DNA of 64,000 nucleotides from UBA2561 sp964577275 (GTDB taxonomy: Bacteria; Bacteroidota; Bacteroidia; Cytophagales; Thermoflexibacteraceae), in contig CAZNYR010000002.1 in NCBI GenBank assembly GCA_964577275.1, positions 30,654-94,653 of the forward strand, written 5' to 3'. The translations under genes were made by a program, and so were the position numbers. This document shows positions 56,401 through 63,608 of the stretch, in pieces. The notes under the pieces are model-generated. The model saw nothing but the letters and a program-made list of their open reading frames with translations. It did not search any database and was not told the origin of the DNA. How positions within the stretch are numbered: the first letter of the stretch is position 1; each line of letters opens with the position of its first letter.

Positions 56401-57506
56401 GAGGTGAAATCTTGCCCGAAATCGTGGAACATTTGCGCCAAGAAGATAGTCTTACCGTTTGGGCTTTTAAAAATATAAAACCCGTGATTATCAATGAGTT
56501 ACAGAAAGAATTTTCAAATTATATTTCCAAACCACTCAATTACAAAATGGGTGATATGCCTCAATCCATGATGATTTTGCCTTTGGTCATCGAGCATGAA
56601 ACCATTGGTGTCATTACGGTACAAAGTTTTGAAAAAAATGCGTATGATGAACGGAGCGTAACGATTTTGCAAACGCTGGCTTCCTATATTGCCATTGCGG
56701 TTGATAATGCCAAAGCCTATCGGGTAATCACACAAAAAAATCAAAATATTACTGATAGTATTCGTTATGCACAGACGATTCAGCATGCCATTTTACCGCC
56801 TCGCACCGAATTTGATGCGTATTTTCAGGAAATCCTGTTATTTTATAAGCCTAAAGACATCGTTTCTGGCGATTTTTATTGGTTTGCTGCCACCCAAAAA
56901 TATCTTTTTTTGGTCGTGGCGGATTGTACGGGGCATGGTGTTCCTGGGGCGTTTATGTCCATGATTGGCAACGAATTATTGCACGAAATCATTAGAGAAA
57001 AACAAATTTATACGCCATCCGAGATTCTGGAACGTCTGAATATTGCGGTCAAAAATGCACTTCGCCAAGACCAAAAAGCCAATGATGACGGCATGGATGT
57101 CGGCTTGTGTCGCTTTGAAAAAATAGACGAGCAACAAACCAACATACTTTTTGCGGGAGCGAAACGCCCGCTCCGTGTGTATAAAAAAGGAGAAGCACGT
57201 TTACAAAATATACGGGGCGATAATCGTTCGATTGGAGGCATTCAACCCCGCAAAAAACGGGCATTTACCGATAAGGAATTTACACTCCAAATGGGTGATA
57301 TTGTGTATCTTACGACAGATGGATTCGCTGACCAACACGGCAAAATGCACGGCAAATTTGGGACACAACGCCTCAAACAACTGCTCTTTGAATATGTGCA
57401 TTTGCCCTTCAGATTGCAGGAAGCACTGCTCGAAAAAGAATTGCTCAAGCATCAACAAGGCACCGAACAGCGCGATGACATTACGCTGATTGCCGTAAAA
57501 CTCTGA
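53472..57506 (+). CDS. Beta-propeller / Y_Y_Y / GAF / SpoIIE phosphatase sensor
   Basis: 1344 residues from the ATG at 53472, which opens a signal peptide ending A-W-A-Q; 19 upstream codons are not signal-like. About fourteen Reg_prop units of the form G-x-I-W-I-G-T-x-G-G-G-L-N (about 30-660), a Y_Y_Y domain (about 720-800), one membrane helix (about 816-836), a coiled coil (about 840-920), a GAF domain (about 925-1085) and a SpoIIE phosphatase with D-C-T-G-H-G-V-P-G-A-F-M-S-M near 1150. The sensor architecture matches the kinase at 18.5 kb, but the output is a PP2C phosphatase. The stop is followed within 60 bp by the convergent ftsK gene. Confidence 0.92.
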   Translation: MKAHIFTSVLLFCVSSWAWAQSQNTNFRSLTGKDGLSQSTVNCILQSKNGFIWFGTGGGLNRYDGYEFEVYKHHPDDNFTLGNNVITALHEDQKGILWVGTRSGGLAKFDPLKSRFDRLGGKSHEGDKGNIADIEEDTDGNIWVGYVQNSLQKISKNGRTTIYKNLKTKNGEPLDYNILCLKIDTKGKLWIGTLSGAFIFDPKTQEVQRFEPAQNALINFIQQAQDGKLWIGTDGEGLIEYYPENQKLIRYTRNNSGISHNGILSMYQTDTGQFWIGTRGGGLNFFDPENQTFTHYTRQPNMVGSLNSNVITALYEDNEQNIWIGTQGGGVNVLYKETTVFRNYMEEISLPDRNERDIFASNSVMSFALETDNRLWVGTDWGGLFLLDADKKVLKRYVHKPDNQNSISHNAVLCLVKDSDGFLWIGTYGGGVNRFDPKTEKFTHFINKPQDTNGISDNIIWSMTEDLDGNIWMATETHGVEMYDKKTDTFVHFPYDKQKISNASYDKIKKTVNNQSIRSIYRDSEGNIWIGSFSGANKYNYKTKQLEASYQHTPDDSTSLSNDWVFGVFEDSKKRIWIATYGGGLNLLNSDNQTFTRFTEQDGLPHGIIYGILEDQNGLLWISTHEGLSRFNPAAKTTDKRFKNFDALDGLKNTQFNRGAYIALPSGEFLLGGTNGFTAFYPSEIRINHRIPPVVLTGFRLFNKTVPILDNPELSPLQQHISLTDELVLDYDQSVLTFQFSVLNFTQSEKNQVAFRLENFEKEWNYVGNQRTATYTNLDEGTYIFRVKGANNDGIWNEEGVRLKIRIRPPWWDTIWFKFVLVIIFTVLPILWYLYRMSVIKRQKEKLEQQVRERTAEIRERNQEISEQAKVLKEAHLKLQEKSDEIVVQNEELHQQKEEIEAQRDNLLKQKFEIEQAYRNIQTLSEIGQKITATLEPERIARTVYDYVNNLMKAEDFGIGIYKTEAQVLEFSAFIERGEILPEIVEHLRQEDSLTVWAFKNIKPVIINELQKEFSNYISKPLNYKMGDMPQSMMILPLVIEHETIGVITVQSFEKNAYDERSVTILQTLASYIAIAVDNAKAYRVITQKNQNITDSIRYAQTIQHAILPPRTEFDAYFQEILLFYKPKDIVSGDFYWFAATQKYLFLVVADCTGHGVPGAFMSMIGNELLHEIIREKQIYTPSEILERLNIAVKNALRQDQKANDDGMDVGLCRFEKIDEQQTNILFAGAKRPLRVYKKGEARLQNIRGDNRSIGGIQPRKKRAFTDKEFTLQMGDIVYLTTDGFADQHGKMHGKFGTQRLKQLLFEYVHLPFRLQEALLEKELLKHQQGTEQRDDITLIAVKL

Positions 57507-57566
57507 TTTATTTCGTAAATCATTGATAATCAATATTTTAACTCAAAATGAACGGGTCGAGTGCGC

Positions 57567-58718
57567 TTATTTATCCAAGCGATTCAAAATCTGTTCGAGC
57601 GTATATTCGTCTTGCACCAAAACCTGTCGGGCTTTACTTCCCTCAAAACCGCCTACGATGCCCGCCGCCTCAAGTTGGTCGATGATTCGTCCCGCCCGAT
57701 TGTATCCCAAGCTCAATTTGCGTTGAATCATGGAGGTACTTCCCTGTTGATTAGAAACGACCAAGCGTGCCGCATCCTCAAACATCGAATCTCGCTTGCT
57801 CAAGTCGATTTGTTTGGCTTGATTTTCGTCATCTTCGGTTTCTGGCAACATATAAGCCGATTCGTAACCTTGCTGATTCCCAATGTATTCGCAAATTTTT
57901 TCGACCTCTTCGGTATCCAAAAAAGCACATTGTAAGCGAATAATATCCGAGCCATTCGACAAAAGCATATCGCCCGCCCCGACTAATTGGTCTGCACCAT
58001 TTCCATCCAGAATGGTGCGTGAATCCACTCTGGAAGTTACTCGAAATGAGAGTCTTGCCGGAAAATTAGCTTTGATAATCCCCGTAATGACATTGACCGA
58101 AGGGCGTTGTGTAGCCACGACCAAATGAATACCAATCGCACGGGCTAACTGCGCCAGCCGAGCAATCGGCATCTCAACATCCTTGCCTGCGGTCATCATC
58201 AAATCCGCCAATTCGTCAATCACTAACACAATATAAGGCAGATAGCGGTGTCCGTCTTCGGGATTCAATCGCCGTTGCACAAATTTGGCGTTGTATTCTG
58301 TAATATTTCGAGTGCCTGCCGTTTTGAGCAAATTATAGCGCACATCCATTTCGACACAAAGAGAATTAAGCGTATGAACTACTTGCTTTGTGTCAGTAAT
58401 AATCGGCTCTTCAGAATTTGGCAATGCCGCCAAATAATGCCGTTCAATTTTGCTAAAAAGTGATAATTCTACTTTTTTGGGGTCCACCAATACCAATTTG
58501 AGTTCGGCGGGATGTTTTTTATAAATTAATGAGGTCAAAATCACATTAATTCCTACGGATTTCCCTTGCCCCGTTGCGCCTGCCATCAATAAATGCGGCA
58601 TTTTCGCCAAATCCGTTACAAAAACCTCGTTAGAAATCGTGCGTCCCAGTACAATAGGCAGGGCTTTTTTACTGCTCATAAATTGGGGCGTAGAAATGAC
58701 CGAACGCATCGACACCAT
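57567..58718 (-). CDS. ftsK: DNA translocase FtsK, C-terminal part (motor and gamma domain)
   Basis: 383 residues: Walker A G-A-T-G-Q-G-K-S at 47-54, Walker B I-V-L-V-I-D-E-L-A-D-L, and the winged-helix gamma domain at the end (S-M-I-Q-R-K-L-S-L-G-Y-N-R-A-G-R). The family sequence I-I-A-P-I-P-G-R-G that should precede it is present upstream in this frame, but the frame break separates it from the N-terminal part (58741-60093). Together they form one FtsK of about 840 residues. FtsK couples chromosome dimer resolution and terminus segregation to division. Treat as one gene broken by a deletion or sequence error. Confidence 0.88.
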   Translation of the reverse strand: MVSMRSVISTPQFMSSKKALPIVLGRTISNEVFVTDLAKMPHLLMAGATGQGKSVGINVILTSLIYKKHPAELKLVLVDPKKVELSLFSKIERHYLAALPNSEEPIITDTKQVVHTLNSLCVEMDVRYNLLKTAGTRNITEYNAKFVQRRLNPEDGHRYLPYIVLVIDELADLMMTAGKDVEMPIARLAQLARAIGIHLVVATQRPSVNVITGIIKANFPARLSFRVTSRVDSRTILDGNGADQLVGAGDMLLSNGSDIIRLQCAFLDTEEVEKICEYIGNQQGYESAYMLPETEDDENQAKQIDLSKRDSMFEDAARLVVSNQQGSTSMIQRKLSLGYNRAGRIIDQLEAAGIVGGFEGSKARQVLVQDEYTLEQILNRLDK

Positions 58719-58740
58719 TTCCCGATTGGTGTTTGGGACT

Positions 58741-60093
58741 TCAATCCCAATCGTGCCACGTCCCGGAATTGGCGCAATAATCCGAACTCAAGGCGATGTC
58801 GTCTTCCAAATTCTTGATTTTGGAGATTTTAATGCCCGCCTGCGGGACAATTTCGTAAAGCGTAACTGTCGGTCCAATCGTGGCGCGGATACTTTCGATG
58901 CCGATTTTGAAATTAATGAGGGTTTCGACAATTTTATCTTTATTGCCTTCGAGTTCTTCCCGTGTTACGCCTCCCGCCTGGGATTTTCGCTCATCCAACA
59001 AATCAATGGGCGGTTGTTTGAATCGGCTCAAATCCAGCGTGGGGTCAAAGGGAATAAATTCGTCTTTTTCGGATTCTTTTTTTTCGGCAATAATCCTGAG
59101 TTCTTGTTCCGAAAGTTCCGTTCCCGGTATTTTCATTTGCTCCGCCAGAATTAGGTTTTCTTGTGGTTTGGAGCGGTCTTCGACACTAAATTCGGGTTCG
59201 TCTTTGGGTATTGATTTTTCTGCCATCGAATCCAATGACAATCGCAAATCTAAGGATTCCCCCGCATTGGCTTCTTTTTGGTTTTCCTTTGTATCTTCCT
59301 GATTTTGTGTAGGTTCTGAATCTTCAGGCAATATCGTTGCGATTTCGCCTGTGGCTTTGACTTGAGTTTCTTTGCGCTCTGGATTATCCATTTTTTCGGG
59401 CATCGGAGCGGATTCTTTGGGACTTTTGGAAGAGGTTTTTTGTGTGGCTTTTCGGATAGTTTCCGAAGCCGAAAACCCGCCAAATGCGGCATTAAATTCG
59501 AGATTAAAAACTACAAAAATCGCCAGTGTAACTATTAATAATATGGGCGTACCGAATCCCATCAGACTTTGGAAAATAACCGCCAGTTCGTAGCCCACTT
59601 GTCCACAATAAAATGCCAAAGGCGAAAATTCCGTACTCAAAGCCAGATACCCCAACAGCGTACTTCCCCAAAACAAGGTAAAAGAAACCCATTTAACCAT
59701 TTTCCATTCGCCAAATAACGAGCGCAAATACATGACCCGAAATCCGACATTAAAAATAAGCGGAATCACCAAAAAAGAAATCACGCCAAACCACTTATAA
59801 ACAAACAGATACGATAAAATTGCGCCCGAAAGTCCGAGCCAATTTTGCATTTCTCTGCCCGAACCAATCAAGCCATAAATCCCCACGGATTCCACCGTAC
59901 TTTGGTCGGCTTTGCCCGTAAAAAGATAGGACAAAAACGCAAAAGTCATAAAAGCCGAAAGAAACACAAAAAGCAAGCCCATACTCAATCTGATGCGTTT
60001 ACTTTCATAAATATCTCGCCACGATGCGGTGTCTTTTTTGCCTGTTTTCTTTCGTTTATTGTATAAGCGTTTGCTATTTGCTGTCGTTGCCAT
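58741..60093 (-). CDS. ftsK: DNA translocase FtsK, N-terminal part (frameshifted)
   Basis: 450 residues: four hydrophobic segments (about 35-195) that anchor FtsK at the septum, a long acidic Pro/Glu/Lys-rich linker (about 215-330), and the start of the alpha domain (G-P-T-V-T-L-Y-E-I, then K-N-L-E-D-D-I-A-L-S). The family continues ...A-L-S-L-A-A-L-G-I-R-I-I-A-P; here about 17 bases encoding L-A-A-L-G-I are missing, so the chain runs into 13 unrelated residues and a stop. The other half continues at 57567-58718. Confidence 0.85.
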   Translation of the reverse strand: MATTANSKRLYNKRKKTGKKDTASWRDIYESKRIRLSMGLLFVFLSAFMTFAFLSYLFTGKADQSTVESVGIYGLIGSGREMQNWLGLSGAILSYLFVYKWFGVISFLVIPLIFNVGFRVMYLRSLFGEWKMVKWVSFTLFWGSTLLGYLALSTEFSPLAFYCGQVGYELAVIFQSLMGFGTPILLIVTLAIFVVFNLEFNAAFGGFSASETIRKATQKTSSKSPKESAPMPEKMDNPERKETQVKATGEIATILPEDSEPTQNQEDTKENQKEANAGESLDLRLSLDSMAEKSIPKDEPEFSVEDRSKPQENLILAEQMKIPGTELSEQELRIIAEKKESEKDEFIPFDPTLDLSRFKQPPIDLLDERKSQAGGVTREELEGNKDKIVETLINFKIGIESIRATIGPTVTLYEIVPQAGIKISKIKNLEDDIALSSDYCANSGTWHDWD

Positions 60094-60292
60094 GTTTTAG
60101 GATTTTCGTCTAAAGAACGAGAATTATTATACAATTTTAACGTATTTTCCGACTTTGGCAAAGTTTTGTATCGCTTTATCATCGAAAAATGAAAGCAAAT
60201 TTAGTATTTTTTGTGGGATGCCGTGGCGTTGGTCAAAAAATTACCGTATCCGTGATTTCATCCACGCACCTGATATCCGTGTGTCTTCTCGC

Positions 60293-60678
60293 TCAAATGC
60301 CAAACCAATCGAGTGCCTGCTGGCGTGTCTTGAAAAATTCCATATTCAATGCCTGATTATTTTCCTCCTCGATAGTTTGTTCTACGCCCAATTCGGCAAT
60401 AAAATCTTGAGGCATCAAAAGCACTTGTTTCTTGACGATGTGTCGTTCGATAGAAGTAATTTCTTCATCCACCCAAGTTTGAATTTCGGGCGAAATCGTA
60501 AACATAAAATCACGTATTTTGCTTGCTTTTCTTGCAAATATTTAACGTAAATTCGCATTTGCTCTTGAAATTCGTGTGGGAGCATCAAAGCCGTTTCGGG
60601 AAGCCAAATCGACTCCAACAAAGAAGCAGACTCCGTAAAGGCTAATTGATGTAAACTGGATTCATGTATGATTTTCAT
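60293..60678 (-). pseudogene. STAS-like small protein gene with a one-base frameshift
   Basis: The first frame starts M-K-I-I-H-E-S at 60678 and fits until K-Y-V near 60510. The correct continuation (D-F-M-F-T-I-S-P-E-I-Q-T-W-V-D) is in the next frame, from 60505 down to 60293, ending F-F-K-T-R-Q-Q-A-L-D-W-F. Adding one base yields a 128-residue protein of a Bacteroidota family of STAS/SpoIIAA-like appearance (W at one end, L-x-D...F-x-I-x-P-E-x-Q-x-W in the middle). Given the nearby ftsK break, a sequence error is as likely as true decay. Downstream of it lies ftsK, divergent. Confidence 0.55.
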
Positions 60679-60995
60679 AAGTCAAATCGTTTTTTATTCA
60701 AAATGATGTTTTTTTATCAAAAAACTTAACTTTAAACTTTGTAGTTATTTGAAATACCATCAACGTTAAAATTAACAAATCGTCATCGGTCTTTAAATAT
60801 ATTGTTTTTTGATAAAATTCCGAAATATTTCACAACAGGAAATGACCCCTAACGTTACAAAAACAGTTTTTATGTCCTTTGAACAGCATGAAACCATCAG
60901 CCATAATAATTTTTAGTTGCTTGATAATCAACAAACTGTCATTTAATCAATGTACAAATTCATTTAATCAAAACTTAAATTAAACCTTCAAGCCC
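60679..60995. other. Intergenic region upstream of the Lys/Ala-rich protein
   Basis: 317 bp, AT-rich, with one TTGATAATCAA motif at 60921-60931. No gene, RNA or clear promoter recognised. Confidence 0.5.
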
Positions 60996-61388
60996 ATGAA
61001 AAATCTATTTTTTCTATTTGTGATGCTTTTTTCGATGGCAATCGTTACGCCTTCTTATGGACAGGACAGCAAAGCCGACAAAGCCAAAACCAAAAAGGAA
61101 GCCCAGAAAGCCAAAGAAACGGAAAAAAAAGCCTCCGCCAAACAAAAAGAATTGGCAAAAAAAGAAAATGAAAAGCAAAAAAAATTGCTCAAAAAACAAA
61201 AAGAAAACGAAAAAAAAGCCAGTGCCAAAGCCAAAGTCGCAGCCAAAAAACAAGCTCAAAAAGATAAAGCCGCTGCCAAAAAAGAAAAAGAACGCCAGAA
61301 AAAACTACTCATAAAACAAAAACAAGCGGAAAAACAAGCCGCTGCCAAAGCCAAAGCCGCTGAAAAGAAAGGCAATAAAAAAGAATGA
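60996..61388 (+). CDS. Secreted Lys/Ala-rich low-complexity protein
   Basis: 130 residues. Signal peptide ending S-Y-G-Q (about 23), then an almost pure K/A/E/Q chain built from near-repeats of the forms K-K-A-S-A-K and K-Q-K-K-L-L. It should form a long basic helix or be disordered in the periplasm. Mirror frames on the other strand are Phe-rich shadows. Possible roles such as binding acidic envelope polymers are guesses. It is the gene just before the ribosomal cluster and shares its direction. Confidence 0.7.
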   Translation: MKNLFFLFVMLFSMAIVTPSYGQDSKADKAKTKKEAQKAKETEKKASAKQKELAKKENEKQKKLLKKQKENEKKASAKAKVAAKKQAQKDKAAAKKEKERQKKLLIKQKQAEKQAAAKAKAAEKKGNKKE

Positions 61389-61392
61389 TATG

Positions 61393-61426
61393 TTTGGTTT
61401 TATGAAGGAAACCAGCTACATTTGCG
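61393..61426 (+). promoter_or_regulatory. Promoter of rplU (TTTG-N21-TACATTTGC)
   Basis: -33 TTTG at 61393-61396 and -7 TACATTTG at 61418-61425 followed by C, an excellent match to the Bacteroidota consensus, about 32 bp upstream of the rplU ATG. Confidence 0.65.
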
Positions 61427-61457
61427 GACATTTTTTAACAAAACAAGCTCTTTAGTA

Positions 61458-61769
61458 ATGTACGCAATAGTAGAAATCGCTGGACAACAGTTCAAGGTAG
61501 AGAAAGACCGTTATGTCTATACCCACCGCTTACAGGCGGAAGAGGGCGAAACCGTAGAATTTGATACGGTTTTATTGACAGATAATGACGGCACCGTAAA
61601 CGTTGGAACTCCTAAAGTGCAGGGGGCGAAAGTAACGGGGAAAGTATTGGAACACCTGAAAGGAAACAAAGTTATCGTTTTCAAGAAGAAACGCCGAAAA
61701 GGCTACAAGGTCAAAAACGGACACCGCCAATACTTGACCAAACTCTTGATTGAAGACATTACGCTCTAA
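61458..61769 (+). CDS. rplU: 50S ribosomal protein L21
   Basis: 103 residues from the ATG at 61458 (M-Y-A-I-V-E-I-A-G-Q-Q-F-K-V), the universal L21 start; the frame is open 12 codons further up, but that lies over the promoter. The end K-K-K-R-R-K-G-Y-K-V-K-N-G-H-R-Q is the L21 signature. It binds 23S rRNA in the large subunit. First gene of the rplU-rpmA pair, 62 bp spacing. Confidence 0.97.
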   Translation: MYAIVEIAGQQFKVEKDRYVYTHRLQAEEGETVEFDTVLLTDNDGTVNVGTPKVQGAKVTGKVLEHLKGNKVIVFKKKRRKGYKVKNGHRQYLTKLLIEDITL

Positions 61770-61831
61770 TATCTTGAACTTTTCGGAATACCAACGATAA
61801 ATAGTATTCATCTTTAAAACATTCAAAAACA

Positions 61832-62110
61832 ATGGCACACAAAAAAGGTGCGGGTAGTTCCAAGAACGGGCGTGAATCGCAAAGTAAACGACTGGGTGTA
61901 AAAATCTTTGGCGGACAACAAACCATCGCAGGTAATATTATTGTTCGGCAACGAGGCACAAAATTCCATGCAGGCAATAATGTAGGCATCGGCAAAGACC
62001 ACACCTTGTATGCTTTGATTGATGGCGTAACTACTTTCCGCAAAAAACGAAAAACAGGAGGCAAAATCGTAGCTATCGTTTCGGTAGAACCAACCACAGC
62101 AGAAGCCTAA
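61832..62110 (+). CDS. rpmA: 50S ribosomal protein L27
   Basis: 92 residues beginning M-A-H-K-K-G-A-G-S-S-K-N-G-R-E-S, with G-N-I-I-V-R-Q-R-G-T-K-F-H-A-G typical of L27. Its N-terminus reaches the peptidyl-transferase centre. No N-terminal propeptide of the Firmicutes type. Follows rplU and is closed by a terminator. Confidence 0.97.
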   Translation: MAHKKGAGSSKNGRESQSKRLGVKIFGGQQTIAGNIIVRQRGTKFHAGNNVGIGKDHTLYALIDGVTTFRKKRKTGGKIVAIVSVEPTTAEA

Positions 62111-62140
62111 GCGCATTATTTTTGCTGCTCCAAACACATA

Positions 62141-62177
62141 AAACCAATTCCTGAAATGCTCAAGAATTGGTTTTTTT
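62141..62177 (+). terminator. Terminator of rplU-rpmA
   Basis: AAACCAATTC (62141-62150) pairs with GAATTGGTTT (62164-62173), followed by Ts to 62177. Confidence 0.8.
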
Positions 62178-62209
62178 AGGCTCTATTTTTAGCAATTCAT
62201 CCCTAAATT

Positions 62210-62241
62210 TTTGGCAGTCCAAATAAAATTCATACCTTTGC
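62210..62241 (+). promoter_or_regulatory. Promoter of the rpsF operon (TTTG-N19-TACCTTTGC)
   Basis: -33 TTTG at 62210-62213 and -7 TACCTTTG at 62233-62240 followed by C: a textbook Bacteroidota promoter, about 40 bp upstream of the rpsF ATG. Confidence 0.75.
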
Positions 62242-62281
62242 GGTCTGAAAAATCAATATTGGTTTTATTTTTTTAATAATC

Positions 62282-62665
62282 ATGGAATTACGAAACTACG
62301 AAACTGTTTTCATTTTAACTCCCGTTTTATCTGATGAGCAGGTAAAGGAAACAGTAGATAAATTCCGCGAAGTCATCAAGGCGCATAGCGATGATTCGGA
62401 ACTTTATCACGAAGAGGATTGGGGTATCAAGAAATTGGCTTACCCTATCCAACACAAATCCACAGGATATTACTCTTTGTTTGAGTACAAGGCGAATCCT
62501 TCGATTGTCGATCACTTAGAAACCGAGTTCCGAAGGGACGAGCGGGTCTTGCGGTTCCTGACCGTAACGATGGATAAACACGCCCTCGACTTCAGTGTCC
62601 GTCGTCGGAAAGGTGAGTTTAACAAAAAGAAATCTGATAATCAACAACAAGAAGACAAAAAATAG
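62282..62665 (+). CDS. rpsF: 30S ribosomal protein S6
   Basis: 127 residues starting M-E-L-R-N-Y-E-T-V-F-I-L-T-P-V, with the S6 blocks D-W-G-I-K-K-L-A-Y-P-I and G-Y-Y-S-L-F-E-Y. It pairs with S18 on the platform of the small subunit. A charged tail follows the fold. It is the first gene of rpsF-rpsR-rplI; rpsR starts two bases after its stop. In many bacteria the S6:S18 complex autoregulates this leader; no such motif was tested here. Confidence 0.97.
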   Translation: MELRNYETVFILTPVLSDEQVKETVDKFREVIKAHSDDSELYHEEDWGIKKLAYPIQHKSTGYYSLFEYKANPSIVDHLETEFRRDERVLRFLTVTMDKHALDFSVRRRKGEFNKKKSDNQQQEDKK

Positions 62666-62667
62666 CC

Positions 62668-62919
62668 ATGACATTAGTAAATGAACCTATCAATCGACAA
62701 CAGCAGGTCAAAAAATATTGTCGATTCAAGAAACACGGTATCAAATACGTGGATTACAAAGACCCTAATTTTTTGATAAAATTCGTGAATGAGCAAGGTA
62801 AAATCTTGCCTCGACGAATGACAGGCACAAGCGTAAAGTATCAGAAAAAAGTGGCGCAGGCTATCAAACGAGCCAGACACTTGGCATTATTACCGTTTGC
62901 AACGGATTCTTTGAAATAA
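62668..62919 (+). CDS. rpsR: 30S ribosomal protein S18
   Basis: 83 residues with the S18 core K-K-Y-C-R-F-K-K-H-G, D-Y-K-D-P-N-F-L and R-R-M-T-G-T-S-V-K-Y-Q-K-K-V-A-Q-A-I-K-R-A-R-H. It binds S6 and 16S rRNA. The ATG at 62668 is two bases past the rpsF stop, so the two are probably translationally coupled. A single Cys remains where zinc-binding S18 forms have several. Confidence 0.97.
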   Translation: MTLVNEPINRQQQVKKYCRFKKHGIKYVDYKDPNFLIKFVNEQGKILPRRMTGTSVKYQKKVAQAIKRARHLALLPFATDSLK

Positions 62920-62955
62920 TTGCCGATTTCATATCATCTTTAAAAAAGACAAAAA

Positions 62956-63399
62956 ATGGACATCATTTTAACTAAAGATATTACAGGACTCGGCTACAAG
63001 GACGATGTGGTAAGCGTAAAGCCGGGATATGGACGAAATTATCTCATTCCGCAAGGTTATGCCGTGATTGCTTCGGAAGGAAACAAAAAGGCGGTCAATG
63101 AAAAAATTAAGCAAATCGCCCATAAAGCCGAAAAAATCAAAACGGAAGCCGAAGAATTAGCCAATGCCATCGGTAATATTGCCCTCGAAATCCGAACAAA
63201 AGCGGGCGAAAGTGGCAAAATTTTTGGCGCAGTTACTTCCTTACAAATCTCCGAGGCATTATCTGCCAAAGGATTTGAGGTCGATAGAAAGAAAATTAGC
63301 TTCCCTGCCGAAGTCAAAGTATTGGGCAATTATACTGCCACCTTGAATCTGCACAAAGAAGTCAAAAAAGACGTAGCATTTAGCGTGGTAGCTGAATAA
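62956..63399 (+). CDS. rplI: 50S ribosomal protein L9
   Basis: 147 residues. N-domain M-D-I-I-L-T-K-D-I-T-G-L-G-Y-K-D-D, then V-K-P-G-Y-G-R-N-Y-L-I-P-Q-G-Y-A; a long connecting helix (A-E-K-I-K-T-E-A-E-E-L-A); C-domain with G-K-I-F-G-A-V-T-S. It binds 23S rRNA near the L1 stalk. Third gene of the rpsF operon, closed by a strong terminator. Confidence 0.97.
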   Translation: MDIILTKDITGLGYKDDVVSVKPGYGRNYLIPQGYAVIASEGNKKAVNEKIKQIAHKAEKIKTEAEELANAIGNIALEIRTKAGESGKIFGAVTSLQISEALSAKGFEVDRKKISFPAEVKVLGNYTATLNLHKEVKKDVAFSVVAE

Positions 63400-63423
63400 A
63401 AGCACGTCAAAATTTTTATCCTG

Positions 63424-63468
63424 AAAACCAACTTTTACTCGAAATAGGAAAAAGTTGGTTTTTTTTTT
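63424..63468 (+). terminator. Terminator of rpsF-rpsR-rplI
   Basis: Perfect 13-bp stem (63424-63436 with 63450-63462), 13-nt loop and a long T run to 63468. Confidence 0.88.
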
Positions 63469-63608
63469 GACTATTTTGGCGTTATTTTTTACTTTTCTTT
63501 CGATTCTATGTTTTTCGTTACAAATTTGTAAACGATGAGCCTGGCAATTTTAACATGATTATTTAGCACATCATCGGGATAAATTATTCATTGTATAATC
63601 ATAATATC

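Noticed and set aside
61014..61259. Phe-rich minus-strand frames over the Lys/Ala-rich gene
   Set aside because: They are mirror images of Lys codons (AAA/AAG read as TTT/CTT); the plus strand has a signal peptide.
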